In this document: positions 18,508 through 26,524 of the stretch, piece by piece | How positions within the stretch are numbered: the stretch's first letter is position 1 | Layout of the letters: each line of letters starts with the position of its first letter | Source: Vicinamibacterales bacterium | GTDB lineage: Bacteria; Acidobacteriota; Vicinamibacteria; Vicinamibacterales; SCN-69-37 | Direction of reading: 5' to 3' | Length of the DNA stretch: 64,000 nt | NCBI GenBank assembly: GCA_030827135.1 | Contig: JAURFE010000001.1 | Coordinates: forward strand, 938,368-1,002,367 | The notes under the pieces: generated by a model | Told to the model about the DNA's origin: nothing | Databases searched by the model: none | What the model saw: the letters and a program-made list of their open reading frames with translations, nothing else | Made by a program: the position numbers and the translations under genes

Positions 18508-19473
18508 TCAGCGTCCCGGGGCGGCCCGCATCCGGGCGTTCCACCACGCCCAGACGAGGGGAATCCACAGCAGGTTCGACACCAGCAGATGCGCCATCTG
18601 CAGGGCGAGCGGCGCCAGCAGCAGCAGGTTGATCACGCCGAGTGCCGACTGCACGAGCACGGCGACGACCACATAGCGGCGCGGCGCGGCCTGGTCCGGG
18701 CCCTGAAACAGGGGTGACAGCCACGCCAGCCACAGGACGCCGGTCGCCAGAATCACCGCCGCGATCGGATGCCAGATGCGCAGCCGAATGAGAAAGTGGG
18801 AGGTGGGATCAACATCAGCAGCGATACCTTCCGCCAGCGACGCGTGCGGAAACAGCGTGTCCCCCAGGGCCACCACGGCACCGGTCGAGGCCACCACCAG
18901 CATGCCGAGAAGACACAGGGTCAGGCTCACGGCCGGCGGATGGATGGGCGGGTGGGCAGGTGGGCGGGTGGGCGCGTGAGTGGATGCGCGCTGCGCAAAC
19001 CACAACGTCGTCGTGATCGCGCCGACCAGCAGCAACGTGTTGACCAGGTGTCCGCCGACGTACGCCGCCCGCATCGCCGACGCGTTGTCGGCCACCAGTT
19101 CCAGCAGCACAATGCCGGCGCCAATCGCAGCCTCGATGAGCATGAATATCAGCGAGATCCACGCCCAGCGCCGCACGTCGCTGTCGGCCGGAAACACCCT
19201 GCGGGCCAGTACGACCATCCACACGGCCATCAGCATCACGCCGCCGCTGGTGATCCGGTGCACAAACTCGATCGTGGTCGCCACCGTGGGCTGCAGCGGC
19301 ACGACCGCGCCGTTGCACAAAGGCCAGTGACTGCCGCACCCGGCGCCCGATCCCGTCGCGCGCACGACCGCGCCCCAGACAATGACGAGCAACGTCACCA
19401 CAAGGGTGGCCCAGGCAAAGCGGAGAAAGTGCGACGTCTGGGAATCTGCGCGTGTAAAAGTGTCTGACACCAT
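18508..19473 (-). CDS. ctaA: heme A synthase (COX15/CtaA)
   Basis: A 321-residue, eight-helix membrane protein converting heme O to heme A for cytochrome c oxidase. The N-terminal pattern GAVVRATGSGAGCGSHWPLC includes the Cys pair; the four heme-ligand His lie in FVHRITSG, GGHLVNT, RIWHPIA and QMAHLLVSN. The ATG at 19473 is set by the promoter geometry (TACACT 12 bases upstream). Between helices a tract coding THAPTRPPAHPPIHPPA is a run of GGTGGGC-type heptamer repeats at 18930-18980, a low-complexity insertion in a loop. It is divergent from the MutS-like gene. Confidence 0.9.
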   Translation of the reverse strand: MVSDTFTRADSQTSHFLRFAWATLVVTLLVIVWGAVVRATGSGAGCGSHWPLCNGAVVPLQPTVATTIEFVHRITSGGVMLMAVWMVVLARRVFPADSDVRRWAWISLIFMLIEAAIGAGIVLLELVADNASAMRAAYVGGHLVNTLLLVGAITTTLWFAQRASTHAPTRPPAHPPIHPPAVSLTLCLLGMLVVASTGAVVALGDTLFPHASLAEGIAADVDPTSHFLIRLRIWHPIAAVILATGVLWLAWLSPLFQGPDQAAPRRYVVVAVLVQSALGVINLLLLAPLALQMAHLLVSNLLWIPLVWAWWNARMRAAPGR

Positions 19474-19485
19474 GACGCTGGTCGA

Positions 19486-19495
19486 AGTGTACACT
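19486..19495. promoter_or_regulatory. symmetrical divergent promoter palindrome AGTGTACACT
   Basis: The perfect 10-bp palindrome contains the -10-like TACACT on both strands. The ctaA start (19473) and the MutS-like start (19508) are each exactly 12 bases from the hexamer ends. Two start codons 34 bp apart thus share one overlapping promoter core, so the polymerases should exclude each other. Confidence 0.55.
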
Positions 19496-19507
19496 CCAGA
19501 AACCCCC

Positions 19508-21298
19508 ATGGACTATCACGCCCGCCGCACCGCGCGCCTCGCGACCGTCGCGCGGTGGGAGCACTGGCATGCCCGGCTGGGATTTGCCCGGCTGGCACTG
19601 GCCGCAGCGATTGTGGGGATCTTCGGCATCGGCGGCTGGAACGCCTGGCCGGCCGCTGCTGTGCTCGGCGCTGCCTTCGTCGCGCTGCTCGTCGTCCACG
19701 GCCGCGTCCTCAACGCGCGCGATCGCGCCAGACGTGCGGTGGATTTCTACGACCGCGGACTGCGGCGCCTCGCGCACGAATGGCCAGGACACGGGGACGC
19801 GGGAGACCGCTTCGCGGCTCGTGGTCCGGAGGTCCAGGGTCCAGGGTCCAGAGTTCACCTGTACGCAGACGATCTCGACATCTTCGGGCGTGGCAGTGCG
19901 TTCGAGTTGCTCGGCACGTGCCGCACGGAAGTGGGTCAGACGACGCTGGCGGGGTGGCTGCTGGCCCCGGCGGCGCCCGCCGACGTGCGCGCGCGACAGG
20001 AGGCCGTCCGTGAGTTGGCGCCGCTGCTGGACCTTCGCGAGCGGCTGAGCGTCGAAGGGGCGGTCATCGGCGGGCGGCTCCATCCCGATCGGCTGCGTGA
20101 GTGGGCGACGGCCGCGACCGTGATGCCCTCCAGACTGCTTCGAGTGGTCGCCGCGATCCTGCCCCTCCTCCTGGTCGGCGCGGTGGTGTGGCAGCGCTCC
20201 GGAGGCCCGAGCGGCGTGATTGAACTGGCCCTGATCGTCCAGATCCTGATCGCCCTGCTGCTTCGACCGCGTGTCCTCCAGGTGATTCACGAGGTGGACT
20301 CCCCATCGCGCGACCTCGACCTGCTCGAGCGCACGGCGCGGATCATCGAAGATGCGACCTTTGTGGCGCCGAAACTCGTCGCACTGCAGGCGGCGCTGCG
20401 GCCGGGCGCTTCCACGGCGATCCGGCAGCTGTCGCAGCTTGTCGCGCTGCTGTCATCGCGACGCAACGTCATCTTTGCGCCCATCTCGGGGCTTCTGATG
20501 TGGGCCACGAACCTGGCCTTCATCGTGGAGGCCTGGCGTGGGCGGCACGGGCGCGCGGTGCCGGCGTGGCTCGACGCCATCGGTGAATTCGAAGCCCTCG
20601 CCGCCATCGCCGGATTCGCGGCGGAACATCCGGACTTCGTTTTCCCAAGGCTGACCGAGCCCGCGGCGCCGCACTTTGCGGCCACCGCACTGGCACATCC
20701 GCTGCTGCCGGACTCGGCCGTGGCCAACGACGTGGCGTTCGGCGACCCGGCGCCGGTGCTGCTGCTTGTCAGCGGCTCGAACATGTCCGGCAAGAGCACG
20801 TTCCTCCGCGCGATCGGCCTGACGACGGTTCTTGCGCAGATGGGTGCGCCGGTGCGAGCGACGATGTGCACATTGTCGCCGATGACGATCGGGGCCTCCA
20901 TTCGTGTGCTGGATTCGCTGCAGGAGGGCCACTCGCGCTTTTATGCCGAGATTCTCCGCCTCAAACACATCGTCGACCTCGCGCGCGAGTCACGGGGCCG
21001 CATGGTGTTCCTGCTTGATGAAATGCTCAGCGGCACCAATTCCCACGACCGGCGCCAGGGCGCCGAAGGCGTCCTGCGGGGCCTCACGGAGATCGGCGCG
21101 ATCGGCCTGGCCACGACGCATGACCTGGCGCTTGGCGACATCGTGCAGACCATGGGGCCGCGAGCCGCGCAAATGCACTTTTCGGATGTGTTCGATGCGG
21201 GCACGTTGCAGTTTGACTATCAGCTGCGGCAGGGGCCCGTGCGCAGCAGCAATGCCCTGGCGTTGATGCGTTCGATTGGGCTGGACGTTGACCGGTGA
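19508..21298 (+). CDS. membrane-anchored MutS-family ATPase
   Basis: A 596-residue protein. The C-terminal third is the MutS ATPase domain: P-loop GSNMSGKSTFLRAIG (about 420-434), Walker B FLLDEMLSGTNSHDR, and signature IRVLDSLQEGHSRFYAEI. The N-terminal half has four hydrophobic segments (two at about residues 25-60, two at about 215-260), so it is membrane-bound and lacks the mismatch-recognition domain I of MutS. A stretch GPEVQGPGSRV (19829-19856) is encoded by GGTCCAG repeats. It is not a canonical repair MutS; role unknown. The next gene starts by GTGA overlap. Confidence 0.85.
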   Translation: MDYHARRTARLATVARWEHWHARLGFARLALAAAIVGIFGIGGWNAWPAAAVLGAAFVALLVVHGRVLNARDRARRAVDFYDRGLRRLAHEWPGHGDAGDRFAARGPEVQGPGSRVHLYADDLDIFGRGSAFELLGTCRTEVGQTTLAGWLLAPAAPADVRARQEAVRELAPLLDLRERLSVEGAVIGGRLHPDRLREWATAATVMPSRLLRVVAAILPLLLVGAVVWQRSGGPSGVIELALIVQILIALLLRPRVLQVIHEVDSPSRDLDLLERTARIIEDATFVAPKLVALQAALRPGASTAIRQLSQLVALLSSRRNVIFAPISGLLMWATNLAFIVEAWRGRHGRAVPAWLDAIGEFEALAAIAGFAAEHPDFVFPRLTEPAAPHFAATALAHPLLPDSAVANDVAFGDPAPVLLLVSGSNMSGKSTFLRAIGLTTVLAQMGAPVRATMCTLSPMTIGASIRVLDSLQEGHSRFYAEILRLKHIVDLARESRGRMVFLLDEMLSGTNSHDRRQGAEGVLRGLTEIGAIGLATTHDLALGDIVQTMGPRAAQMHFSDVFDAGTLQFDYQLRQGPVRSSNALALMRSIGLDVDR

Positions 21299-22089
21299 TC
21301 CTGCCGATTCTGTTCGTGTATGTCGCGACCCGCGCGTTCTGGTGGGCGACGTCCGAGCCGTGGTTCTGGGACACGCTGGTGTGGATGGACATCGTCAAGG
21401 TGGCGATGTGGGTGCCGGCGTCCATCCTGATGGTCAAGGCGATCCGGGGCGGAACGTGGCGCGACACGCTGGGGGACCTGGGTCTGACCAGCCCGCAGTG
21501 GCGCGGCACACGGCTCGCGCTCGCGGCCACTGTGCCGATGGCGGCGATGATGCTCACGTCAGAGCGGGTGCAGTTTCATCCCGAATCGTTGCTGGGTGCG
21601 GCGCTGCTCGGGCCGATGGCGGAGGAAGTGTTGTACCGCGGGTTCCTGTTTCAGCAGTTGTGGCATCGCGCGCGGTGGCCGGTCTGGGCGGCGGCTCTCG
21701 TCAGTGCGCTCATGTTCGCGCTCGCCCATCATCCGAATCTCTTTGAAACACTGGCCGTCGGGCTGCGATTTGGCGACCTCGGCGACCGGCTGGCCGTGCT
21801 GGGCCCCCGGACGGGGGTCACCGTCGCGGGCGGGTGCCTGTTTGCGTGGGTCACGTGGCGCTGGCGCAGCCTGTGGCCGGCCATCGCGCTGCACGGGGCG
21901 ATCAACTTCTGGTGGGACCTCGCGCCCAACAGTTCCGGCTCCCTGGTCGCCGGCACCACGCAGGGCATTGCGCTCGGCCTCATCGTGGTGCTGACGTGGC
22001 GCCTCACGTCGGCGCGCAGCGTCAGGCTGTCGGATCAAACTTTGGATCGCGATGCCTCCAGTCCTCCGGCGTCGCCACCTGCTCGTTGA
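21295..22089 (+). CDS. CPBP-family intramembrane (CAAX-type) metalloprotease
   Basis: A 264-residue polytopic membrane protein. The three CPBP motifs are present: EEVLYRG (EExxxR), FALAHH (FxxxH) and HGAINFWW (HxxxN). Such proteins cleave membrane-embedded substrates or process exported peptides. It starts with GTG overlapping the MutS-like stop (GTGA). The last 23 codons overlap the convergent GNAT gene by 68 bp, and this tail (SVRLSDQTLDRDASSPP) looks non-conserved; the stop may have been extended by mutation. Confidence 0.85.
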   Translation: MILPILFVYVATRAFWWATSEPWFWDTLVWMDIVKVAMWVPASILMVKAIRGGTWRDTLGDLGLTSPQWRGTRLALAATVPMAAMMLTSERVQFHPESLLGAALLGPMAEEVLYRGFLFQQLWHRARWPVWAAALVSALMFALAHHPNLFETLAVGLRFGDLGDRLAVLGPRTGVTVAGGCLFAWVTWRWRSLWPAIALHGAINFWWDLAPNSSGSLVAGTTQGIALGLIVVLTWRLTSARSVRLSDQTLDRDASSPPASPPAR

Positions 22090-22708
22090 TCCACTCGATC
22101 ACGGCGGCCCAGCCGAGGCTCTCGGGATCGTGGCGGAGGTAGCCTTCCACCACCGCGAGAATGTGGAATCCCTGTGAGATCTGGAACGACACCGTCGGAT
22201 CGTTGAGCCTGCCCTTGGCCACCTGGATCGCGTACTGCTCGGCCGACATGTCTGTCGCATGGGTGTGATAGCCACGCAGCCGCGCACCGGCGCGAATGCG
22301 CAGCAGTCCCCGCTGCTCCACCAGCGCACGACGGGCCGTGTACAGGAGCTTGCCGACGCCCAGTCCCCGGCGCTGCGGATGCGTCATCACCTCGGCGCCA
22401 TACAGGGTGCGCCCCTTCTCCGGATCGTGGTTGGTGAACATCCCCGCATCCGTGAAACTCGTCCAATTCTCGGTGAACCTGTAGTCGTCCCACCAGACGA
22501 TGAGACTGGCCGCCATCCCGATGACCACCTGTGTGTCATCGTCGACGACCACAAACTGGCCTTCAGGGAAGATGTCGAGATGCGACTGCAGCTGGGCCAC
22601 CGACCAGGGCGGCGAGCCCGGATACACGAGTTGCGTCAGCGCCTGAATGCCCTCGAAGTGCTCGGGGCGGGTGTTGACGACGTGGTACGGGCCTTTGAGT
22701 GGACTCAC
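22022..22708 (-). CDS. GNAT-family N-acetyltransferase
   Basis: A 228-residue acetyltransferase. The acetyl-CoA binding loop is in MTHPQRRGLGVGKLLYTARR (Q/RxxGxG/A). It starts with GTG overlapping the stop of the carbon-nitrogen hydrolase gene (GTGA). In several bacteria a single protein contains both a GNAT and a nitrilase-like domain, so the two genes probably act together as a split version. It probably acylates a small amine or amide; the substrate cannot be read from the sequence. It converges on the CPBP protease gene. Confidence 0.85.
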   Translation of the reverse strand: MSPLKGPYHVVNTRPEHFEGIQALTQLVYPGSPPWSVAQLQSHLDIFPEGQFVVVDDDTQVVIGMAASLIVWWDDYRFTENWTSFTDAGMFTNHDPEKGRTLYGAEVMTHPQRRGLGVGKLLYTARRALVEQRGLLRIRAGARLRGYHTHATDMSAEQYAIQVAKGRLNDPTVSFQISQGFHILAVVEGYLRHDPESLGWAAVIEWINEQVATPEDWRHRDPKFDPTA

Positions 22709-23592
22709 AAATTCACCATCTCCAGATTGGCGGCGACCTCCGAGCTCGACTGGCTGTCGCGCAGGGGCAGCACGGTGCCACTGAGCCGGCTCTCGAGGAG
22801 CGCGGCGATGTCAAGATCACCGACGACCATACTTTCCTGATTCGGCACCCCCTCCGCGAGGAAGCCGTCGCGCGCGAACGCGAAGTCACTCGGCGTGATG
22901 ATGGCCGCCTGCCCCCAGTTCAGCGAAACGGCGGGCACCATGGGCAACGACCCCACCGTGCAGGCCTGCACGACGTAGATCTGATTCTCAATGGCGCGGG
23001 CTTGGGCACAGTATCTCACACGCAGGTAGCTGATCCGATCATCGGTGCAGGTGGGCACCACCAGCACGGTAGCGCCCGCCCTGGCGGCGGCCCGCGCCAA
23101 TTCCGGAAACTCCACGTCGTAGCAGATGTTGACCGCGATGCGGCCGATGGCCGTGTCAAACACCCGCAGCCGGGTGCCCGACGAAATCATCCACTCTTCC
23201 GATTCAAACCGCGTCATGTGCAACTTGCGCTGCCGTCCGGCGTCGCCACCGGGCCCGAACACGGAGCACTGGTTGTACACCCGTCCCCGGTCGTCATCCA
23301 CGACCGGCGCGGTCCCGCCGATGATGTACATGCCGCTGCGAGTGGCAAGGTCCGTGAGCAACGCGTCGATGGCCGGGGCCTGGTCCGCGAGGTCCTGTAT
23401 CTGTTCCTGGATGGGGCGCCGGGTGTTGCCCAGCGTCAGCAACTGCGTGCTGAAATATTCCGGGAACACGAGCAAATCGGCCTTGTAGTCCTTGGCCGTC
23501 CAGACCAGGGCCTCCACCTGATCGGCGAATTGTTCAAAACGCTCGACGGGACGGATGTAATACTGCAGCGCGGCGACGCGGATTCGGGCCAT
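22705..23592 (-). CDS. carbon-nitrogen hydrolase (nitrilase/amidase family)
   Basis: A 295-residue hydrolase with the Glu-Lys-Cys triad: Glu in LVFPEYFST (about 45), Lys in RQRKLHMT, and Cys in NICYDVEFP. It hydrolyses amide or nitrile C-N bonds. It is translationally coupled to the GNAT gene downstream by a GTGA overlap and divergent from the desaturase gene. No SD is seen before the ATG; TAGCCT lies five bases upstream. Confidence 0.88.
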   Translation of the reverse strand: MARIRVAALQYYIRPVERFEQFADQVEALVWTAKDYKADLLVFPEYFSTQLLTLGNTRRPIQEQIQDLADQAPAIDALLTDLATRSGMYIIGGTAPVVDDDRGRVYNQCSVFGPGGDAGRQRKLHMTRFESEEWMISSGTRLRVFDTAIGRIAVNICYDVEFPELARAAARAGATVLVVPTCTDDRISYLRVRYCAQARAIENQIYVVQACTVGSLPMVPAVSLNWGQAAIITPSDFAFARDGFLAEGVPNQESMVVGDLDIAALLESRLSGTVLPLRDSQSSSEVAANLEMVNL

Positions 23593-23663
23593 ACGGAAGG
23601 CTACCCGAATCGCTTACAGAAGTCTTACATTCGCCGGGCGCTGGCGCTGGTATCGTCACAGGC

Positions 23664-24572
23664 ATGACAGTCAAGACAGTCTCTGTGAATCAGCGGGTGG
23701 GGTTGCGGTCTGGGGGCACGGGTACGATGGCCGGCGCCAAGGAGAACCGCTACAGCAAGGTCTCCTGGACCACCGCGATTTTCATGACGCTTTTCCACAT
23801 CGGTGCCGTCTGGGCCCTGTTCGACTTCACCTGGTCGGGCGTGGTCGTGCTGCTGGTCACCTACTACATCTCGCTCGCGTGGGGCATCGGCATGTCCTAC
23901 CACCGGCTGCTCACGCACCGGTCGTACAAGACGCCGAAGTTCGTGGAGTACTTCCTCACGATCTGCGCGACGCTTGCGCTTGAGGGGGGACCACTCTTCT
24001 GGGTCGCCACGCACCGGCGTCATCACCAGCATTCGGATTCGGACCATGACCCCCACACGCCCCGCCACGGCGGCTTCTGGGCGCACATGGGCTGGATCAT
24101 GTTCGGCGACGCGCAGCACAACAACGTGACGATGCCCGCAAAGTATGCGCCGGACCTCGCGAAGGACAAGTTCCATGTGTGGCTCAGCGCGTATCACTGG
24201 GTGCCGCTGACCGTGCTCGGCCTCGTGTTGTGGGCCCTCGGTGGCTGGAACTGGGTCCTGTGGGGCGTGTTCCTGCGCACGACGCTCGGTCTGCACTCCA
24301 CGTGGCTGGTCAACTCGGCCACGCATCTGTGGGGCGGCCGCCGCTTCCAGACCCGCGACGACTCCCGCAACAACTGGTGGGTCGCCCTGCTGACGTTCGG
24401 CGAAGGCTGGCACAACAACCACCACGCCCACCCGACCTCGGCCGCCCACGGCCTGGCCTGGTACGAAGTCGACCTCACCTACCTGCACATCCGCGCCCTG
24501 CAGCTGCTGGGCCTGGCCACCGACGTCAAGCGCGTCCGCGTGGACGAGGAGATGCAGGAAGAAGCGGCGTGA
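23664..24572 (+). CDS. acyl-CoA/fatty-acid delta-9-type desaturase
   Basis: A 302-residue membrane di-iron desaturase with the three histidine boxes: HRLLTH (80-85), HRRHHQHSD (117-125) and HNNHH (about 251). Two pairs of transmembrane helices flank them. It introduces a double bond in fatty acyl chains, adjusting membrane fluidity. TATCGT lies seven bases before the ATG and no SD is present, so translation is probably leaderless. It is followed by a 184-bp low-complexity repeat tract. Confidence 0.92.
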   Translation: MTVKTVSVNQRVGLRSGGTGTMAGAKENRYSKVSWTTAIFMTLFHIGAVWALFDFTWSGVVVLLVTYYISLAWGIGMSYHRLLTHRSYKTPKFVEYFLTICATLALEGGPLFWVATHRRHHQHSDSDHDPHTPRHGGFWAHMGWIMFGDAQHNNVTMPAKYAPDLAKDKFHVWLSAYHWVPLTVLGLVLWALGGWNWVLWGVFLRTTLGLHSTWLVNSATHLWGGRRFQTRDDSRNNWWVALLTFGEGWHNNHHAHPTSAAHGLAWYEVDLTYLHIRALQLLGLATDVKRVRVDEEMQEEAA

Positions 24573-24606
24573 CGGCTCGCGCGCGCCTACCGCGCGCGTT
24601 GCCGTC

Positions 24607-24790
24607 ATTGAGGATTGAGGATTTGGGATTGAGGATTTGATTGGGGGGATTGCGGGATTGAGGCAATCCCGCAATCCCGCAATCCCACAGTTTCTCAATC
24701 CGACAATCCCCCAATCAATCCCACAATCCGCAATTGAGCGCGCAGCGCCCCAATTGCCAATCCTCAATCCTTCCTCCTCAATCCTCAATC
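24607..24790. repeat. AATCCC(G/C)-type degenerate short tandem repeats
   Basis: The intergenic tract holds runs of GATTGAG, then CAATCCCG/CAATCCCA and CAATCCTC words in 7-9 bp steps, many being inverse complements of each other. A related tract lies at 57080-57285. It has no coding potential and no unique spacers. Confidence 0.8.
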
Positions 24791-24792
24791 CT

Positions 24793-24871
24793 CCTTGCCG
24801 GCCTGAACACAACGGACATTGCGCCGATTCGATAGAATCGGCGCAATGTCCGTTGCTCCAGGCCGGCAAGG
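24793..24871. repeat. long inverted duplication over the histidine kinase start
   Basis: Inner arms of 20 bp (24811-24830 and 24835-24854) are perfect, with loop GATA. Outer arms (24793-24805 and 24859-24871, core CCTTGCCGGCCTG) extend the pairing after a short mismatch of five and four bases. The kinase start codon lies in the 3' arm, and the -10-like TAGAAT overlaps the loop. The 5' arm is an inverted copy of the first codons of the gene. Confidence 0.85.
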
Positions 24872-25766
24872 CGCTATCGCGTTCTTCGTGACGTTCTGCG
24901 TCCTGCTGGTCGTCCTCGCGCTCGCGCTCAACGTCCAATGGGTGGTCCAGAACTGGCGGCAGGTCGTGCCGCTGGTGCTGGGCATTCCCATTTTTGCGGC
25001 GATTATCACCGGCCTCATCCTGAACACGATCTTTCTCGTGCGCGAAATCCGGCGGAACGAACAGAAGGATGCGTTCATCAACGCCGTCACGCACGAACTC
25101 AAGACCCCGGTCACGTCCATCCGTCTGCACCTTGAAACGCTCAAGACTCGCGATGGCTCGATCCCCGAGGACACGCGGCGACAGTTCTACAACGTCATGC
25201 TCGATGACACCGACCGGCTGATGCAGACGATCGACCAGGTGCTGCGCGCGGGACAGTCGGGCAAGACGACGCTGCACAAGGAACGGGTCAATCTAGTCAC
25301 GCTCACCGACGAGTGCATCGAACTCACCCGCACACGCCGGCACCTCGTGGAGGCGCAGCTGCGACGGGTGCCGTTTGCCGGCGACGACCGTCCAGCCGAG
25401 ATTCTTGGTGACCCGTCGGCATTACGCGCCGCGATCGTCAACCTGCTCGACAACGCCGTGAAATATTCGGGCGAGACCATTGATGTGTCGGTTGAAGCCG
25501 GCGTGGTCGGCGACTGGGGCGTCGTACGCGTGACCGATCTGGGCGCCGGCTTCACACCTGCCGAAGGCGCGCGCCTCTTCAAGCGCTTCTACCGCGTGCC
25601 CGGCGCACTCACACAACGGATCAAAGGCACGGGCCTCGGCCTGTTCATCGTCCACAATACGGCCACCCAGCACGGCGGGCGTGCGTCGGCCACCAGCCCA
25701 GGTCCAGGCAAGGGGGCGACGTTTGTGTTTGAAATCCCGGCGGCACCCGTCCAGCCATCGGCGTAG
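24846..25766 (+). CDS. sensor histidine kinase
   Basis: A 306-residue two-component kinase. Two membrane helices (about 12-31 and 42-62) enclose a very short periplasmic loop, so it may sense within the membrane. There follow the HisKA box VTHELKTPVTS with His83, the N-box NLLDNAVKYSG, the G1 region DLGAGFTP and the G2 region GTGLGLFIVHN. TAGAAT lies seven bases before the ATG; no SD is present. The start lies within the long inverted duplication. The response regulator gene follows after five bases. No HAMP domain is visible. Confidence 0.93.
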   Translation: MSVAPGRQGAIAFFVTFCVLLVVLALALNVQWVVQNWRQVVPLVLGIPIFAAIITGLILNTIFLVREIRRNEQKDAFINAVTHELKTPVTSIRLHLETLKTRDGSIPEDTRRQFYNVMLDDTDRLMQTIDQVLRAGQSGKTTLHKERVNLVTLTDECIELTRTRRHLVEAQLRRVPFAGDDRPAEILGDPSALRAAIVNLLDNAVKYSGETIDVSVEAGVVGDWGVVRVTDLGAGFTPAEGARLFKRFYRVPGALTQRIKGTGLGLFIVHNTATQHGGRASATSPGPGKGATFVFEIPAAPVQPSA

Positions 25767-25771
25767 ATCCC

Positions 25772-26470
25772 ATGGCCTACATCCTCATCTGTGAAGACGA
25801 GCCGCACATTGCCTCCGGGGTGAAGTTCAATCTCGAAGCGGAAGGACACCAGGTGACGGTGGCTGGGACCGGCGAGGATACGTTGGCGCGCATCGCCGCC
25901 GCGCCGGACGCGGTCGACGCGCTGATTCTCGACGTGATGTTGCCAGGCATCGACGGCTTCGAGGTCGCGCAGACCCTCCGGTCGCGCGGCTGGCTGCGTC
26001 CCATTCTGATGTTGACGGCCCGCGGGCGCGCGGAGGACGTGCTGCGCGGGTTCGAAGCCGGCACCGACGACTACCTGCCGAAACCGTTTGATTTGGCGAT
26101 TCTCGTGGCGCGGTTGAACGCATTGCTGCGGCGTCAGCAATGGAAGGTCACGCCTCCGCCGCCGGATGTGTTTGTGTTTGCCGGCCGGACCGTGGACTTC
26201 GCGGCGCAGGAACTGCGCGTCGACGACACGGTGCATCCGTTGACGCTGATGGAAGTGAACCTGCTGCGGTATCTTGTCCAGCGCGACGGGCAGACCGTGT
26301 CACGCAAGCAACTGCTGGCCGAGGTCTGGAACGTGCACGAAGACACCGACACCCGCGCGATCGATCACTTCATGTCGCGCCTGCGCAAGTACATCGGCGA
26401 ATCACCGACGCACCCGAAACACCTGCTCACGGTGCGAGGGGTGGGGTACAGGTTCGATTCGGGCACGTAA
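25772..26470 (+). CDS. OmpR/PhoB-family response regulator
   Basis: A 232-residue regulator. The receiver domain has acidic residues CEDEP, phospho-acceptor Asp54 in LILDVMLPG, and Lys104 in LPKPF. The C-terminal winged helix (about 130-232) ends LLTVRGVGYRFDSGT, as usual in the family. It lies five bases after the histidine kinase gene and is presumably its partner. The stop codon is immediately followed by palindromic repeats that separate it from the convergent PQQ-propeller gene. Confidence 0.95.
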   Translation: MAYILICEDEPHIASGVKFNLEAEGHQVTVAGTGEDTLARIAAAPDAVDALILDVMLPGIDGFEVAQTLRSRGWLRPILMLTARGRAEDVLRGFEAGTDDYLPKPFDLAILVARLNALLRRQQWKVTPPPPDVFVFAGRTVDFAAQELRVDDTVHPLTLMEVNLLRYLVQRDGQTVSRKQLLAEVWNVHEDTDTRAIDHFMSRLRKYIGESPTHPKHLLTVRGVGYRFDSGT

Positions 26471-26524
26471 GGCCCGCTGAACTGCAGCGGGCCAAGCCGG
26501 CGCCCTCCAACCCAGGGCGCCCTA
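26471..26524. repeat. two TAGGGC-family palindromes between convergent genes
   Basis: GGCCCGCTGA..AGCGGGCC (26471-26493) and GGCGCCCT..AGGGCGCC (26499-26520), then CTAC. They occupy the entire gap between the response regulator stop and the PQQ-propeller stop. Each can form a GC-rich hairpin and may end both transcripts, though no T-tract follows. Confidence 0.7.

Noticed and set aside
24607-24790. Possible CRISPR or replication-origin iterons
   Set aside because: Words are degenerate, 7-9 bp, present on both strands and without spacers; no replication genes or DnaA boxes are seen nearby.
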